A program made the position numbers and the translations under genes. DNA of 64,000 bases from Lacimicrobium alkaliphilum (GTDB taxonomy: Bacteria; Pseudomonadota; Gammaproteobacteria; Enterobacterales; Alteromonadaceae). The DNA lies in assembly GCF_001466725.1 (NCBI RefSeq), contig NZ_CP013650.1:2232001-2296000 (forward strand). The letters are read 5' to 3'. Below the pieces are notes generated by a model. That model worked only from the letters and a program-made list of their open reading frames with translations, had not been told where the DNA came from and searched no databases. The first letter of the stretch is position 1. Every line of letters starts with the position of its first letter. This document shows positions 37,531 through 47,101 of the stretch, in pieces.

Positions 37531-38650
37531 TGTGTTAGCCCTGGCCAAAGCCCTGATCAGCAAAGATTCTGTTACCCCTGACGATGCCGGTTGTCAGGCT
37601 ATGATGGCTCAGATATTAAAACCCTTAGGTTTTGATATCGAAATGCTGCCCTTTGAAGATACCCTGAATATGTGGGCGCGGCGTAATCACAACGGGCCGC
37701 TGCTGTGCTTCGCCGGGCATACCGATGTGGTACCGGCCGGGCCACTGGATAAATGGCATACGCCGCCCTTTAAACCGGTGGAAAAAGAGGGTTATCTGTA
37801 TGGCCGCGGCGCCGCCGATATGAAAGGCAGCCTGGCGGCAATGTTATCTGCGGTGCATAACTTTGTCAGCAAACACCCACAGCATAAAGGCTCTATTGCT
37901 TTTTTAATTACCAGTGACGAAGAAGGCCTGTTTATCAACGGCACTACAAGGGTGATCGATACCCTGGAAGCCCGTAATGAAAAAATCGACTGGTGTATCG
38001 TGGGTGAGCCTTCCAGCACTGAGCTTTTAGGCGATGTGGTTAAAAATGGACGCCGCGGCTCCTTAACCGGCCATTTGCAGGTAAAAGGCATTCAGGGCCA
38101 TGTGGCCTACCCCCACCTTGCCCGTAACCCGGTGCATCAGGCAGCGCCGGCATTGGCAGAGCTGGCTTCAACGACCTGGGATCAGGGTAATGAGTTCTTT
38201 CCGCCCACCAGTTTTCAGATATCCAACTTAAGTGCCGGTACCGGTGCGGGCAATGTTATCCCCGGAGAAATGCAGATTCAGTTTAACTTTCGCTTTTCCA
38301 CCGAAGTCACAGATCAGCAACTGATTGAGCGTACCCGAGCCATTCTGGATAAACATCAGCTCGAATACAGCCTGGACTGGACCTTTAACGGCCAGCCGTT
38401 TCTGACCGACAGTGGCGAGCTGGTCAGTGCCACCACAGCGGCAATAGAGACGATCTGCGCCAGGAAAACCCAGCTTTCTACCGCAGGCGGTACCTCTGAC
38501 GGGCGTTTTATTGCCCCCACCGGTGCCCAGGTCATTGAGCTTGGCCCGGTCAACGCCACCATTCATAAGGTCAATGAGTGTGTGAAAATTGACGATTTAT
38601 ACCTGTTGGCCAAGACTTACGAAGCCATACTCGAAAATCTGCTATGTTAA
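37520..38650 (+). CDS. dapE: succinyl-diaminopimelate desuccinylase
   Basis: The 376-residue M20 metalloenzyme (E. coli DapE 375) has the zinc ligands in [13 protein letters not shown] and [15 protein letters not shown], the catalytic Glu in ITSDEEG, and [23 protein letters not shown] in the lid region. It makes LL-diaminopimelate for lysine and peptidoglycan. It is in a tight unit: overlaps with yffB upstream (11 bp) and the M15 peptidase downstream (7 bp). Confidence 0.97.
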   Translation: MQTDVLALAKALISKDSVTPDDAGCQAMMAQILKPLGFDIEMLPFEDTLNMWARRNHNGPLLCFAGHTDVVPAGPLDKWHTPPFKPVEKEGYLYGRGAADMKGSLAAMLSAVHNFVSKHPQHKGSIAFLITSDEEGLFINGTTRVIDTLEARNEKIDWCIVGEPSSTELLGDVVKNGRRGSLTGHLQVKGIQGHVAYPHLARNPVHQAAPALAELASTTWDQGNEFFPPTSFQISNLSAGTGAGNVIPGEMQIQFNFRFSTEVTDQQLIERTRAILDKHQLEYSLDWTFNGQPFLTDSGELVSATTAAIETICARKTQLSTAGGTSDGRFIAPTGAQVIELGPVNATIHKVNECVKIDDLYLLAKTYEAILENLLC

Positions 38651-39315
38651 ATTTCGAGCAACTTAGCGGCCAGCGTGACGATCACCTGGTCGAGGCCGAG
38701 CCCGGGCATAAATTGCTTAAGCAGGTAGCCGGTGCGCTCAGCGTCATGCGCGAGGCTGCCGCAGAAGATGGCGTCAGCCTGGATCTGGTCAGCAGTTTTC
38801 GCTGTTTCAGCCGCCAGTTACGTATCTGGAATGAAAAATGGCATGGCCTGCGGCCGATACTGGATGAGCAGCACCAGCCACTGGACCCACAGTTGCTCGG
38901 CGAGTCAGAAAAGCTGTTCGCCATATTGCGCTTTTCCGCCCTGCCCGGTACCAGCCGTCATCACTGGGGTTCTGACTTTGATGTGTTTGATGCCAAAGCA
39001 GTACATAATTATGAGCAACCGTTTCAGCTGATCAGCAGTGAGTACGAACCCGGCGGCCCCTGTTATGGGCTGTCACAATGGCTGGATAAACACGCCGCAA
39101 AATTTGGCTTTTACCAGCCCTACAATGGCCAGAATGCGGTTGCGCCGGAGCCCTGGCATCTCAGCCACAAGCAGAGTTCAGAGGCATTGCCCGGGCTGCT
39201 GGAAAAAGCGCCCCTGCAAAAGCTGATAGAATGCTCAGAGATTGCCGGTAAAGAAACTATACTTGAGCATCTTGATAAGATTATTCGCCGCTATATCCAA
39301 CTGGAACAACCCTGA
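38644..39315 (+). CDS. M15-family D-Ala-D-Ala carboxypeptidase-like metallopeptidase
   Basis: The 223-residue protein has the M15 pattern: [17 protein letters not shown], the zinc ligands in [15 protein letters not shown] (His and Asp), and the third ligand in PEPWHLSHK. No signal peptide is seen, unusual for an enzyme acting on the cell wall; cytoplasmic turnover of muropeptides or D-dipeptides is possible. It overlaps dapE by seven bases, and co-translation with a diaminopimelate gene fits a peptidoglycan role. Confidence 0.87.
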   Translation: MLNFEQLSGQRDDHLVEAEPGHKLLKQVAGALSVMREAAAEDGVSLDLVSSFRCFSRQLRIWNEKWHGLRPILDEQHQPLDPQLLGESEKLFAILRFSALPGTSRHHWGSDFDVFDAKAVHNYEQPFQLISSEYEPGGPCYGLSQWLDKHAAKFGFYQPYNGQNAVAPEPWHLSHKQSSEALPGLLEKAPLQKLIECSEIAGKETILEHLDKIIRRYIQLEQP

Positions 39316-39356
39316 GCGGCAAGAGCGCCCCTTAGCAAGGAACCGGAGAACACTTT

Positions 39357-39551
39357 ATGAGCTGGGAAGTTGCGCTATATATCGCCCTGCCGCTGTTTTT
39401 TATTATCGGCAATATTATGATGGTGAAGCATTCGGCAAAAATGAAAATGCCGTCGTTAAAAGATCATATGCCTGATAAGAAAAAAGAGCCGGATTCAGCC
39501 CCCTCTGCGGATAAAGCTAATAACAAGAAAACTCCACCTGAGCAAGATTGA
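39357..39551 (+). CDS. DUF2897 family small membrane protein
   Basis: The 64-residue protein has one N-terminal helix (VALYIALPLFFIIGNIMMV) and a hydrophilic Lys/Pro/Asp-rich tail with KMPSLKDHMPDKKKEP. That matches DUF2897, typical of this order and often downstream of the dapE-M15 unit. GGAGAA lies about eight bases before the ATG. Function is unknown. Confidence 0.8.
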   Translation: MSWEVALYIALPLFFIIGNIMMVKHSAKMKMPSLKDHMPDKKKEPDSAPSADKANNKKTPPEQD

Positions 39552-39652
39552 TAATGAATTACACAAAATGGGTTTTGCAACGCTTCCCCGACCTACAAAA
39601 GCGCTTGATGAAACATAATTGCTGCAGTCTGCCTTAAACTCTGAACAGGGAG

Positions 39653-39681
39653 TTGCAGATAAGGATTAACATGCCTAGAAT
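39653..39681 (+). promoter_or_regulatory. sigma70 promoter of the toxin-antitoxin operon
   Basis: TTGCAG (-35, 39653-39658) and TAGAAT (-10, 39676-39681) are 17 bp apart. The -10 overlaps the left edge of the palindrome at 39679-39702, so a protein bound there would block RNA polymerase. Confidence 0.75.
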
Positions 39682-39702
39682 GTATTGCAAATGCAATACA
39701 TT
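39679..39702. promoter_or_regulatory. palindromic operator of the toxin-antitoxin operon
   Basis: The sequence is a perfect inverted repeat with 11-base arms (AATGTATTGCA/TGCAATACATT) and a two-base centre. It overlaps the -10 box and extends to within 12 bp of the antitoxin ATG, the typical site for antitoxin autorepression. Confidence 0.85.
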
Positions 39703-39713
39703 GTGTGTTTACT

Positions 39714-39977
39714 ATGAAATCAGCGACCATTCCACCACTTCGGGTCACAACCGAACTACGTAATGATGCGGAAAGTGTGCTTCTTGAAGGGGAATCCCTG
39801 AGCAGTTTTGTGGAAGAGTCCTTGCGGCGGCAAATTGTGCGTCGAAAGATGAATCAGGAATTTATAGCCCGAGGGCTGGCTGCTGGCGAGAAAGCCAAAT
39901 CCACTGGGCAATACGCCTCAAAAGATGAGGTGATACATTCTCTGCACTCAATCCTTGAAGGATCTGAGCAGAAATAA
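39714..39977 (+). CDS. type II antitoxin, ribbon-helix-helix-like
   Basis: The 87-residue protein starts with a short beta-strand and helices resembling a MetJ/Arc/CopG-type DNA-binding unit (PPLRVTTELRNDAESVLLEGESLSSFVEESLRRQI), then a charged toxin-binding tail. No ribosome binding site precedes either the ATG at 39714 or an in-frame GTG at 39705; with the predicted transcription start near 39688 the leader is only about 25 bases. Its TAA overlaps the toxin ATG by one base. It should bind the palindrome upstream with the toxin as co-repressor. Confidence 0.82.
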   Translation: MKSATIPPLRVTTELRNDAESVLLEGESLSSFVEESLRRQIVRRKMNQEFIARGLAAGEKAKSTGQYASKDEVIHSLHSILEGSEQK

Positions 39978-40276
39978 TGAGTTACCAGATTCGCTTCACC
40001 CTGGAAGCCAGAGAGGATATCGAACGACTATATAAATTCCTGGTAGAGCGGGATCCTGATACAGCACACAGAGCGCTAAGAATCATTGAACAAGCTTTAT
40101 CCTTTCTGGAAGAATTTCCTTTTTCTTGCAGGAAGGTAGAGAAAGCCAACCCCTTCTTAAGAGAACTCATTTTTCCATTCGGTAGCGCTGGTTACGTGGC
40201 TTTGTTTGAAATTGAGAATCAGCAATGGGTAACTATTCTCGCTGTCCGGCACCAGCATGAGGATGACTATCACTAG
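39977..40276 (+). CDS. type II toxin, RelE/ParE family
   Basis: The 99-residue protein has the ParE/RelE fold signature: YQIRFTLEAREDIERLYKFL, TAHRALRIIEQALSFLEEFPFSCRKV, RELIFPFGSAGYVALFEI and VTILAVRHQHEDDYH. It probably targets gyrase (ParE-like) or ribosome-bound mRNA (RelE-like); the Arg-His-Gln end is more like the ParE/plasmid-stabilisation branch. It is translationally coupled to the antitoxin. Confidence 0.88.
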   Translation: MSYQIRFTLEAREDIERLYKFLVERDPDTAHRALRIIEQALSFLEEFPFSCRKVEKANPFLRELIFPFGSAGYVALFEIENQQWVTILAVRHQHEDDYH

Positions 40277-40279
40277 GCC

Positions 40280-40603
40280 TTAGTCCCGATATCTCACCGC
40301 TGTACCGCTGATGCTTACCATCAGCATACTGCCTTGTTTTCCCACCACTTCGTAGTCAATATCCACACCAATTACGGCGTTGGCGCCCATTTGTCTGGCC
40401 TCGTTTTCCAGCTCTGCAAAAGCGATTTTGCGGGCCCGGGTCAGCTCGTCTTCATATGAGCCGGAGCGCCCGCCCACAATATCGCGGATAGAGGCGAAAA
40501 TATCTTTGAACAGGTTGGCGCCCATCACCGCCTCACCCACTACCACACCTAAATAGGCTTCAATGGATTTGTTGTCCAGGGTATGAGTTGTACTGATGAT
40601 CAT
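40280..40603 (-). CDS. ybjQ: YbjQ/UPF0145 family protein
   Basis: The 107-residue protein contains the family segments [60 protein letters not shown] and [13 protein letters not shown]. YbjQ forms a pentameric beta-rich fold; function is unknown and the heavy-metal-binding label is not experimentally supported. Its start overlaps the HIT gene stop (ATGA), and it ends three bases from the toxin gene. Confidence 0.93.
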   Translation of the reverse strand: MIISTTHTLDNKSIEAYLGVVVGEAVMGANLFKDIFASIRDIVGGRSGSYEDELTRARKIAFAELENEARQMGANAVIGVDIDYEVVGKQGSMLMVSISGTAVRYRD

Positions 40604-41019
40604 ATTACTTCCTTAACGTTTTCTAGTTGTGTTTTTATGGCGTCAATCTGTTTGTTTGCCTCACTCTCTGTATAAGGCACTGGTGGAAACTTCCCCCACA
40701 CAGGCTGAGGCCAGGCGGCATCCTGTTTAAAGCGGACGATATGATGAATGTGCAACTGCGGCACCATATTGCCCAGCGCGGCGATATTGAGTTTATCGGG
40801 ATGGTACTGTTGCTGCAGCGCCCGGCTTAACCAGGCAGATTCACACCACAGTTGTTGCTGCTGCTCAGTACTGAGATCAATAACTTCCTTCGCCTGCTCT
40901 GCTCTGGGTACCAGAATAGTCCAGGGATACTGACTGTCATTCATCAAGAGCACCAGAGATAAGGGTAATTCAGTCACAACAAAGCAATCCTTTTGCAGTT
41001 GCTGGTGTAATATAAACAT
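40600..41019 (-). CDS. HIT-domain protein
   Basis: The 139-residue protein has the histidine-triad region as [12 protein letters not shown], where the first His of the canonical HxHxH is Gln88, a variant common in this bacterial subgroup; His90 and His92 remain. HIT proteins hydrolyse or transfer nucleotides. LGNMVPQ and YPWTILVPR are also typical. It is the first gene of a two-gene unit with ybjQ. Confidence 0.88.
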   Translation of the reverse strand: MFILHQQLQKDCFVVTELPLSLVLLMNDSQYPWTILVPRAEQAKEVIDLSTEQQQQLWCESAWLSRALQQQYHPDKLNIAALGNMVPQLHIHHIVRFKQDAAWPQPVWGKFPPVPYTESEANKQIDAIKTQLENVKEVI

Positions 41020-41098
41020 AAGTTTTTCTAGCTGGCTCTGTGGTGCTTAATAATTTATTCTAATCTTTGTTGTTATACCAGCCGTTAAAGAGGTCAGA

Positions 41099-41818
41099 TT
41101 GTTACCGGACATGAATGCCCTGCGTACTGCTTTTATCCTAGGTCTGCTGGTGCCCTTTACTGCCCTGAGCGCACAGCCCGTGCTGCAGATTGTCACTGAA
41201 CTCTCACCACCTGCGCAGACTCTGACAGATAACAAGGTCACCGGTACCGTCACCCAAAGAGTCCGTAATATTCTGGCCCGTGCCGGGGTTGAAGGAGAAT
41301 TTCATATCTATCCCTGGGCCAGAGCATTTAACCTGGCCAGCAAACAGCCCAACACCCTGATTTATGCGATGGCCCGCACACCCGAGCGGGAGCAACAATT
41401 TCAATGGATTGGAAAAATCGGTGAATATCGGCTGGGTTTGCTGAGGTTGGCATCAAACAATGAGGCTACTATCAGCTCCCTTGAAAATGCAAAAAACTTC
41501 GTCACCGCAGTACAGCGAGAAGATGTTGCGGTTGAGTTTCTGCGTAAAAAGGGCTTTGAAGAGGGAAAGTCTTTACTGATTACATCCGATATTACTGCCT
41601 CCTGGGAGTTGTTACTTAAGGGCAAAGTGGATTTTATTATCGAAGACCCCGATGCCAAGCAGGGCATGCTGGCACAGTTCGGCCTTAACCAGGCCCATGT
41701 GACTATGGCCTGGATGATCCCCGAACTGGCCAAACCCACCTGGCTGGCTGCCAGTCTTAGTACCGACAGCAGCCTGGTTGAGCGTCTTCGACAGGCGTCC
41801 TTATCCGTTCAGCCCTGA
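41099..41818 (+). CDS. periplasmic substrate-binding protein (PBP2-type)
   Basis: The 239-residue product has a signal peptide (ALRTAFILGLLVPFTALSAQ) and the family-3 binding-protein pattern: VLQIVTELSPPAQ, GTVTQRVRNILARAGVEGEF, IYPWARAF and KGKVDFIIEDPDA. The TTG at 41099 is preferred because AAAGAGG lies five bases upstream; an in-frame ATG at 41111 is 17 bases from it. No transporter genes are adjacent. Similar stand-alone proteins are numerous in Alteromonadales; the ligand is unknown. Confidence 0.78.
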   Translation: MLPDMNALRTAFILGLLVPFTALSAQPVLQIVTELSPPAQTLTDNKVTGTVTQRVRNILARAGVEGEFHIYPWARAFNLASKQPNTLIYAMARTPEREQQFQWIGKIGEYRLGLLRLASNNEATISSLENAKNFVTAVQREDVAVEFLRKKGFEEGKSLLITSDITASWELLLKGKVDFIIEDPDAKQGMLAQFGLNQAHVTMAWMIPELAKPTWLAASLSTDSSLVERLRQASLSVQP

Positions 41819-41824
41819 CTGGCC

Positions 41825-42865
41825 TTACCCGGCACTGATTAGGGTTGGCACCACCGTTAACAGCGCCCGTTGTCCCAGCGCCACTTTGGCATTGGGAAAT
41901 ACAATGGCCTCCCCTTGCTGCTCCACTTTGTAGACTGCCCCGGGCTCTTCAGCCAATACATAACCAACGGGAAAATCAGTGAAATTAGGGGTATCATCGT
42001 CAAAATTAAGGCGAAAATCTTCTTTTGTGCGATTGATTACCTGATTGATCGTAAAAATATGAAAGTCCGCCTCGTTGTATTCGGGCAGGGTTAATTCGGG
42101 CTCAGCAATCAGCGCTGTGAGGGTCTCTCTGACCTGCAGAAAACGGCTCATATCATTTTCACCGAAGGGCCTGACTTTACCTAACTCGACGGTAAAGGCA
42201 TCGGCATCAAACTCATTGGAGGAAAAATAACTGAAGGTCGTCGTCGGACTGTTTGACAACAAAATGGTATTTACTCCACAGGCAAGCAAAAAGCACAGCT
42301 GACCGGTTTTCCAGGGTTTACCATGTCGGTATGGGTAAACCGCAAATTTTTCATTTTTGGATGCGCGGATTGCGGTGTGTAAATCATAATGGCAACGGTA
42401 ATTCTGCTCCAGCTCGTCACCTTCGGCATAGAAGTGCCGGATGGCATCTTCCAGCGCTTTGGCCCGTTTGCGCTCATCATTAACCAGCCCCGGCCCTTTC
42501 GAATGCGCACCGCTGAAAAGCCGGTTCATATTCTCTTCGACAAAACGCTCACCAATGTCCATAGCCGGCAGATTGCCAAACAGGAAAAGCACGCGATGGC
42601 TGGCGCTGAGTTTTCCGGTCAGCAGTGCCACCACCAAATCATCACAAATTTCTATGGGCGCGGTTTCGTTACCATGCACACCGCAGGAAAGTACGATATC
42701 TTTACCCTTTGGCTGTGGCGGCGTAAAACTGATAATACCGGGGGCACTAATGACAACCTGAGTGCCGTTTTTCAGTTCAAAAGTCTGAGGCTGGGAGAAA
42801 AGTTTGGGCTGTGTGCGGCTAAGGTGTAAAAACTGACCTTGGTCAATCAATTGCTGTTTGCTCAT
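41825..42865 (-). CDS. astE: succinylglutamate desuccinylase
   Basis: The 346-residue M14-like zinc enzyme has LSCGVHGNETAPIEICDDLV (zinc His and Glu) and YDLHTAIRASKNEKFAVYP. It releases succinate and glutamate in the last step of the arginine succinyltransferase pathway. It stands apart from astABCD here, an arrangement seen in related genera. It is convergent with the binding-protein gene, six bases apart. Confidence 0.93.
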   Translation of the reverse strand: MSKQQLIDQGQFLHLSRTQPKLFSQPQTFELKNGTQVVISAPGIISFTPPQPKGKDIVLSCGVHGNETAPIEICDDLVVALLTGKLSASHRVLFLFGNLPAMDIGERFVEENMNRLFSGAHSKGPGLVNDERKRAKALEDAIRHFYAEGDELEQNYRCHYDLHTAIRASKNEKFAVYPYRHGKPWKTGQLCFLLACGVNTILLSNSPTTTFSYFSSNEFDADAFTVELGKVRPFGENDMSRFLQVRETLTALIAEPELTLPEYNEADFHIFTINQVINRTKEDFRLNFDDDTPNFTDFPVGYVLAEEPGAVYKVEQQGEAIVFPNAKVALGQRALLTVVPTLISAG

Positions 42866-42926
42866 GGATGATCATTGTGAGGGTTCGACAAGGCGTGCAA
42901 GTTTAGCAGAAATAACTGCAGTTGTG

Positions 42927-44240
42927 TCAGCCAACCCGGTCCTGGTAGGCCAGTGAGGTGCCAACCATCAAATCGGTCTGGGTGAGTTCAATCAGGTCAT
43001 TAAAGGGCACTGCCCTGGCAAACAGAAAGCCCTGCCCCCGCAATATGCCCATTTCTCTTAGCAGGTGCAACTGCTCAACGGTTTCGATACCCTCGGCAAT
43101 GACCTGACAATTGATAGATTCGGCGATTAACTGCGAGGCCTGAATAATGGCTTTATTGACCGGATTGTTTTCCAGCTCCATCACAAAGGTCTTGTCTATT
43201 TTGATGGTATCGAGCCGGATATCACGGATATAGGCCAGATTCGAATAACCCTTACCGAAATCATCCACCGCAATATCCAGGCCCAGGGCTTTGATGTCGG
43301 CCAGTTGACGCTTAACCAACAGAGAATTAGACAACGCCACATCCTCAGTCAGTTCCAGTTCAATCTGCCCCAGGTCAACCTGATAGGCCTGTGCCAGTTG
43401 CCTGACCTTACTTACAAATCTGGAGTCATAAAGCTGGGTGGGTGAGATATTGACGGACACCTGCAGATCCAGCCCCCTGCTTTGTAATTCAAAGGCAGTC
43501 TGAAACGCCCTCTCCAGCACCCAGTAGCCTACTTCATTCATCATATTATAGGACTCGGCCGCTTCAATAAATGAACCCGGTACGATGATACCGTCCAGCG
43601 GATGGTTCCAGCGCAACAGGCATTCGGCGCCGACGATTTTCAGGGTATTCAGATCTACCTTGGGCTGAAAGTACAGTTCCAGCTCATCATTGGCAAAGGC
43701 CCGCTTAAGATCCGCTTTAAGAGCAAGGGAGCGCCCTGTTTCAGCTTTTTCTGCCAGGTTAATAACATGAAAGTTATCATACTTGTTCTGCTTGGCTTGT
43801 TTCAGCGCCGCTTCGGCCGCCGAAAATACCCGGCTGATATCCGTATTGGTGGGCAAGTTAGACACCGCGCCAACATTAAAATCTGCCACAAAGGCATTGT
43901 CTTCGAAACTGATGGGGGTTTTGAAATGTTCTATAAGGTGGCTGTAAAAGCCATGTAACTGAGATTCCGAGTGAGTGCCGGGTAACATTAAGCCAAAGAT
44001 ATCACCACTGATCCGCCCAAGCAGACAGCGATCGCCAAACAACAACTCGATACGTTTGGCCACCTCAGCCAGAATAATGTCACCAATGCGGTAACCAAAA
44101 CTGCTGCTGACATCCGAGAAGCGCACCACATCAACCAGCAACAACGACAGGCACTGATCCGCCTGAATCGCATGCTCGATACGATCCAGAAACGCATACC
44201 TGTTCGGAATGGCTGCCAGTGACTGGTTATAAAGACTCAT
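42927..44240 (-). CDS. GGDEF-EAL protein, probable c-di-GMP phosphodiesterase
   Basis: The 437-residue protein has an N-terminal GGDEF-like domain (about 1-165) whose active site is degenerate (RISGDIFGL in place of RxGGDEF). The EAL domain (about 175-430) keeps most catalytic elements: the Glu in AECLLRW, NISPTQL, LELTED, VDDFGKGYSN, IKIDK, AEGIE and QGFLFARA. The second EAL residue is Cys, a tolerated change. No membrane or sensor domain precedes them. I chose the ATG at 44240; a GTG at 44255 is possible and neither has ideal ribosome-binding spacing. A terminator of glgP lies upstream. Confidence 0.85.
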   Translation of the reverse strand: MSLYNQSLAAIPNRYAFLDRIEHAIQADQCLSLLLVDVVRFSDVSSSFGYRIGDIILAEVAKRIELLFGDRCLLGRISGDIFGLMLPGTHSESQLHGFYSHLIEHFKTPISFEDNAFVADFNVGAVSNLPTNTDISRVFSAAEAALKQAKQNKYDNFHVINLAEKAETGRSLALKADLKRAFANDELELYFQPKVDLNTLKIVGAECLLRWNHPLDGIIVPGSFIEAAESYNMMNEVGYWVLERAFQTAFELQSRGLDLQVSVNISPTQLYDSRFVSKVRQLAQAYQVDLGQIELELTEDVALSNSLLVKRQLADIKALGLDIAVDDFGKGYSNLAYIRDIRLDTIKIDKTFVMELENNPVNKAIIQASQLIAESINCQVIAEGIETVEQLHLLREMGILRGQGFLFARAVPFNDLIELTQTDLMVGTSLAYQDRVG

Positions 44241-44297
44241 TGAGTACTGCAACACCTCTGATATATAACTGAATTCTATCCCTTTAATCCAGCATAA

Positions 44298-44329
44298 AAA
44301 AAGCCCAAAAAGGTATTTTTGAGCTTTTT
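44298..44329 (-). terminator. Rho-independent terminator after glgP
   Basis: A stem of about 13 pairs with one mismatch (AAAAAGCCCAAAAA against TTTTTGAGCTTTTT, four-base loop) lies 44 bp past the glgP stop. The A-run on its left is the U-tract on the minus strand. Confidence 0.75.
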
Positions 44330-44372
44330 CTATTTAAACAACTGTAAAGCTGTCAAAAATACAATATTTAAC

Positions 44373-46865
44373 TCACTCTACATGACAAGGCGTTAAGCGC
44401 CAAATTCTGTCTACATACTCACGTATAGATCTGTCAGAGGTAAACTTACCCATACGGGCAGTATTAATGATGGCTTTGCGCGCCCAGCCTGACTTGTCGC
44501 GGTAGGCTTTGTCTGCTTTTTGCTGGGCTTCTGAGTAGGCATCAAAGTCTGCCAACACCAGATAGGGGTCACCGCCATCGAGTAAACTTTGCTTGACAGA
44601 AGCCAGTTCACCGGGTTTGCCGGGGGTGAAGTAATCTGTCTCCAGCCAGTCCAGAACCGCTTTGATTTCACGGCTGTTATCGTAGATATCATAGGGGTTA
44701 TAACCGGCTTTGCGGATTTTTTGCACCTGTTCTACCGTGAGACCAAAAATAAAGATATTTTCATCCCCGACTTCCTCGGCAATCTCAATATTCGCCCCAT
44801 CCAGGGTACCTACTGTCAGTGCACCATTGAGCGCCAGTTTCATATTGCCGGTTCCGGAGGCTTCTTTACCCGCGGTTGATATCTGTTCAGATATATCCGC
44901 CGCCGGAATCATCTTCTCCGCCAGGCTGACCCGATAGTTGGGCAAAAATACCACTTTAAGCTTGTGGTTTACCCGTACGTCATTATTGATCTTATCCGCC
45001 ACCTTGTTGATGGCATAGATAATATCCTTGGCCAGTTTATAGCCCGGTGCCGCCTTGGCACCAAACAGGAAGGCTCTGGGGTGCATGTCATAGTCCGGAT
45101 TTTCCAGTAACCGACGATACAGCGCCAGGATATGCAATAAATTCAGATGCTGACGTTTATATTCATGCAGGCGTTTGATCTGAATATCAAAAATCATATT
45201 CGGGTCAAGCTCGACACCGGTCAGAGTCTTGACCTCTGCTGCCAGCCTGACTTTGTTATCATGCTTGATTTGCATAAATTGCTGCTGGAATTCCTTGTCA
45301 TCAGCGAAGTTCGCCAGCCCCTGCAGTTTGTCCAGATCCGTCGGCCACTGATCCCCGATGCGGCTGCTGATCAGGTTTGATAAGGGCGGATTACAGGCCT
45401 TAAGCCATCGTCTGGGAGTAATTCCATTGGTGACATTGGTAAGTTTGCCGGGCCATAATTGTTCAAATTCGGGAAACAAGTTCTCTTTTACCAATCGTGA
45501 ATGGATCTCCGCCACGCCGTTGACCGCAAAAGAGCCAATCACCGACAGATTACCCATACGGATCATCTTCTCGCTGCTCTCTTCAATAATCGACAGTTTG
45601 CGTTTCATGGCGTCATCACCGGGCCATTTCTTCTCCACCTCGCGCATAAATCTGTGATTGATCTCGTAAATGATCTCCAGATGGCGGGGCAGGATTTTCT
45701 CCAGCATGCGTGCCGGCCATTTTTCCAGTGCTTCTGGCAACAAGGTATGGTTAGTGTAGGCGAAGGTTTTGCTGCTGATCTTCCAGGCCGAATCCCAATC
45801 CATTTCGGCTCTGTCTACCAGAATACGCATCAGTTCAGGAATCGCGATGGCCGGATGGGTATCATTGAGCTGGATCACCACCTGGTCGGAGAATCGGCTC
45901 CAGTCATCACCATGGGCCCGTTTGTAACGGCGGATAATGTCCTTCAGTGAGCAGGCACAGAAGAAGTATTGCTGGATCAGGCGCAGTTCCTTTCCTGCTT
46001 CGGTTTCGTCATTGGGATAGAGAACTTTGGATATGGTCTCTGCCTGCACATTCTCGCGCTGTGCATCCACATATCCGCCGGCATTAAACACATCCCAGTT
46101 AAAGTAATCCGAAGCCTGACTCTCCCAAAGCCGCAACACGTTAACGGTCTTACCGCCATAACCCACCACAGGAATGTCCCAGGGCACGCCCTTAACAATT
46201 GAGCCGGGGTGCCATTCCTTATGAATCTGGCCTTTATCGCCATACTTTGTCTCTACATAGCCATACAAAGGGATCTCCTGAATCGACTCTGGCCGACAGA
46301 TTTCCCAGGGATTTCCGTAATCCCGCCAGCTGTCGGGACGTTCAATCTGCACCCCACTACGAATTTCCTGTCGGAACAGGCCGTGTTCATAATGCAGGCC
46401 GTAACCAATGGCCGGCAGATCGAGGGTCGCCAGAGAATCGATAAAACAAGCCGCCAATCGTCCCAGACCACCGTTACCCAGAGCCATATCCGGCTCCTGC
46501 TCCATCACATCGGTCAGATCCACACCCAGTTCGCGCATGGCCTGATGGGTTTTCTCATATAATCCCAGATTATGCAGATTATTCGACATCAGACGGCCCA
46601 TCAGAAACTCAGCTGAAAAATAATGTACCGCCCGGGTGTCATTCATATAGTGCGCTTTTTGGGTACTTCGCAGTCTTTCCAGTACTTGTTCCTGCACTGC
46701 GGCACAGGCCGCTTTCCACCAGGCATGCTCATTAGCTTTGTTCTCATCGGTGCCCAGCGTGCAATGCAGGTGCCGGACCACCGCCTGTTTGATATCGTCT
46801 TTACTGAGCCCGTTCATGGCCTTATTCGTCGATACCACTTTGTTTGTTTGTTTCGCCTTTTTCAT
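44373..46865 (-). CDS. glgP: glycogen/starch/alpha-glucan phosphorylase
   Basis: The 830-residue enzyme (E. coli GlgP 815) shows [47 protein letters not shown] and the PLP-site region [17 protein letters not shown]. It cleaves alpha-1,4-glucan with phosphate to glucose-1-phosphate. The ATG at 46865 has GGAG eight bases upstream; an upstream frame to 46925 adds 20 residues without support. pgm lies upstream on the same strand, behind a terminator, so glgP has its own promoter in the 236-bp gap. No other glg genes are adjacent. Confidence 0.96.
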   Translation of the reverse strand: MKKAKQTNKVVSTNKAMNGLSKDDIKQAVVRHLHCTLGTDENKANEHAWWKAACAAVQEQVLERLRSTQKAHYMNDTRAVHYFSAEFLMGRLMSNNLHNLGLYEKTHQAMRELGVDLTDVMEQEPDMALGNGGLGRLAACFIDSLATLDLPAIGYGLHYEHGLFRQEIRSGVQIERPDSWRDYGNPWEICRPESIQEIPLYGYVETKYGDKGQIHKEWHPGSIVKGVPWDIPVVGYGGKTVNVLRLWESQASDYFNWDVFNAGGYVDAQRENVQAETISKVLYPNDETEAGKELRLIQQYFFCACSLKDIIRRYKRAHGDDWSRFSDQVVIQLNDTHPAIAIPELMRILVDRAEMDWDSAWKISSKTFAYTNHTLLPEALEKWPARMLEKILPRHLEIIYEINHRFMREVEKKWPGDDAMKRKLSIIEESSEKMIRMGNLSVIGSFAVNGVAEIHSRLVKENLFPEFEQLWPGKLTNVTNGITPRRWLKACNPPLSNLISSRIGDQWPTDLDKLQGLANFADDKEFQQQFMQIKHDNKVRLAAEVKTLTGVELDPNMIFDIQIKRLHEYKRQHLNLLHILALYRRLLENPDYDMHPRAFLFGAKAAPGYKLAKDIIYAINKVADKINNDVRVNHKLKVVFLPNYRVSLAEKMIPAADISEQISTAGKEASGTGNMKLALNGALTVGTLDGANIEIAEEVGDENIFIFGLTVEQVQKIRKAGYNPYDIYDNSREIKAVLDWLETDYFTPGKPGELASVKQSLLDGGDPYLVLADFDAYSEAQQKADKAYRDKSGWARKAIINTARMGKFTSDRSIREYVDRIWRLTPCHVE

Positions 46866-47015
46866 CGGTCTGTCTCCGCTGCTGAATCTCGGGGTGTCAG
46901 TACAAATAAAACGATGGATCTGCACTGCCTATGATTCTGTAATAAAATTACATCAATAGTTAAAGTCTACCTCTTTTGCGGCGAAATAAAATGACTTAAA
47001 TGTTATTTTTTGGTT

Positions 47016-47052
47016 AAAAAAAAGGCCGGTATCGAAATGCCGGCCATTTTTT
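47016..47052 (-). terminator. Rho-independent terminator after pgm
   Basis: The inverted repeat GGCCGG (47024-47029)/CCGGCC (47040-47045), extended by weaker pairs, is flanked by an A-run on the left and a T-run on the right. It lies 56 bp past the pgm stop and separates pgm from glgP. Confidence 0.88.
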
Positions 47053-47101
47053 GTTGTAAATTTACATTTTATAAACATTATTTTAGCATCGTGTTTTCAA
47101 C

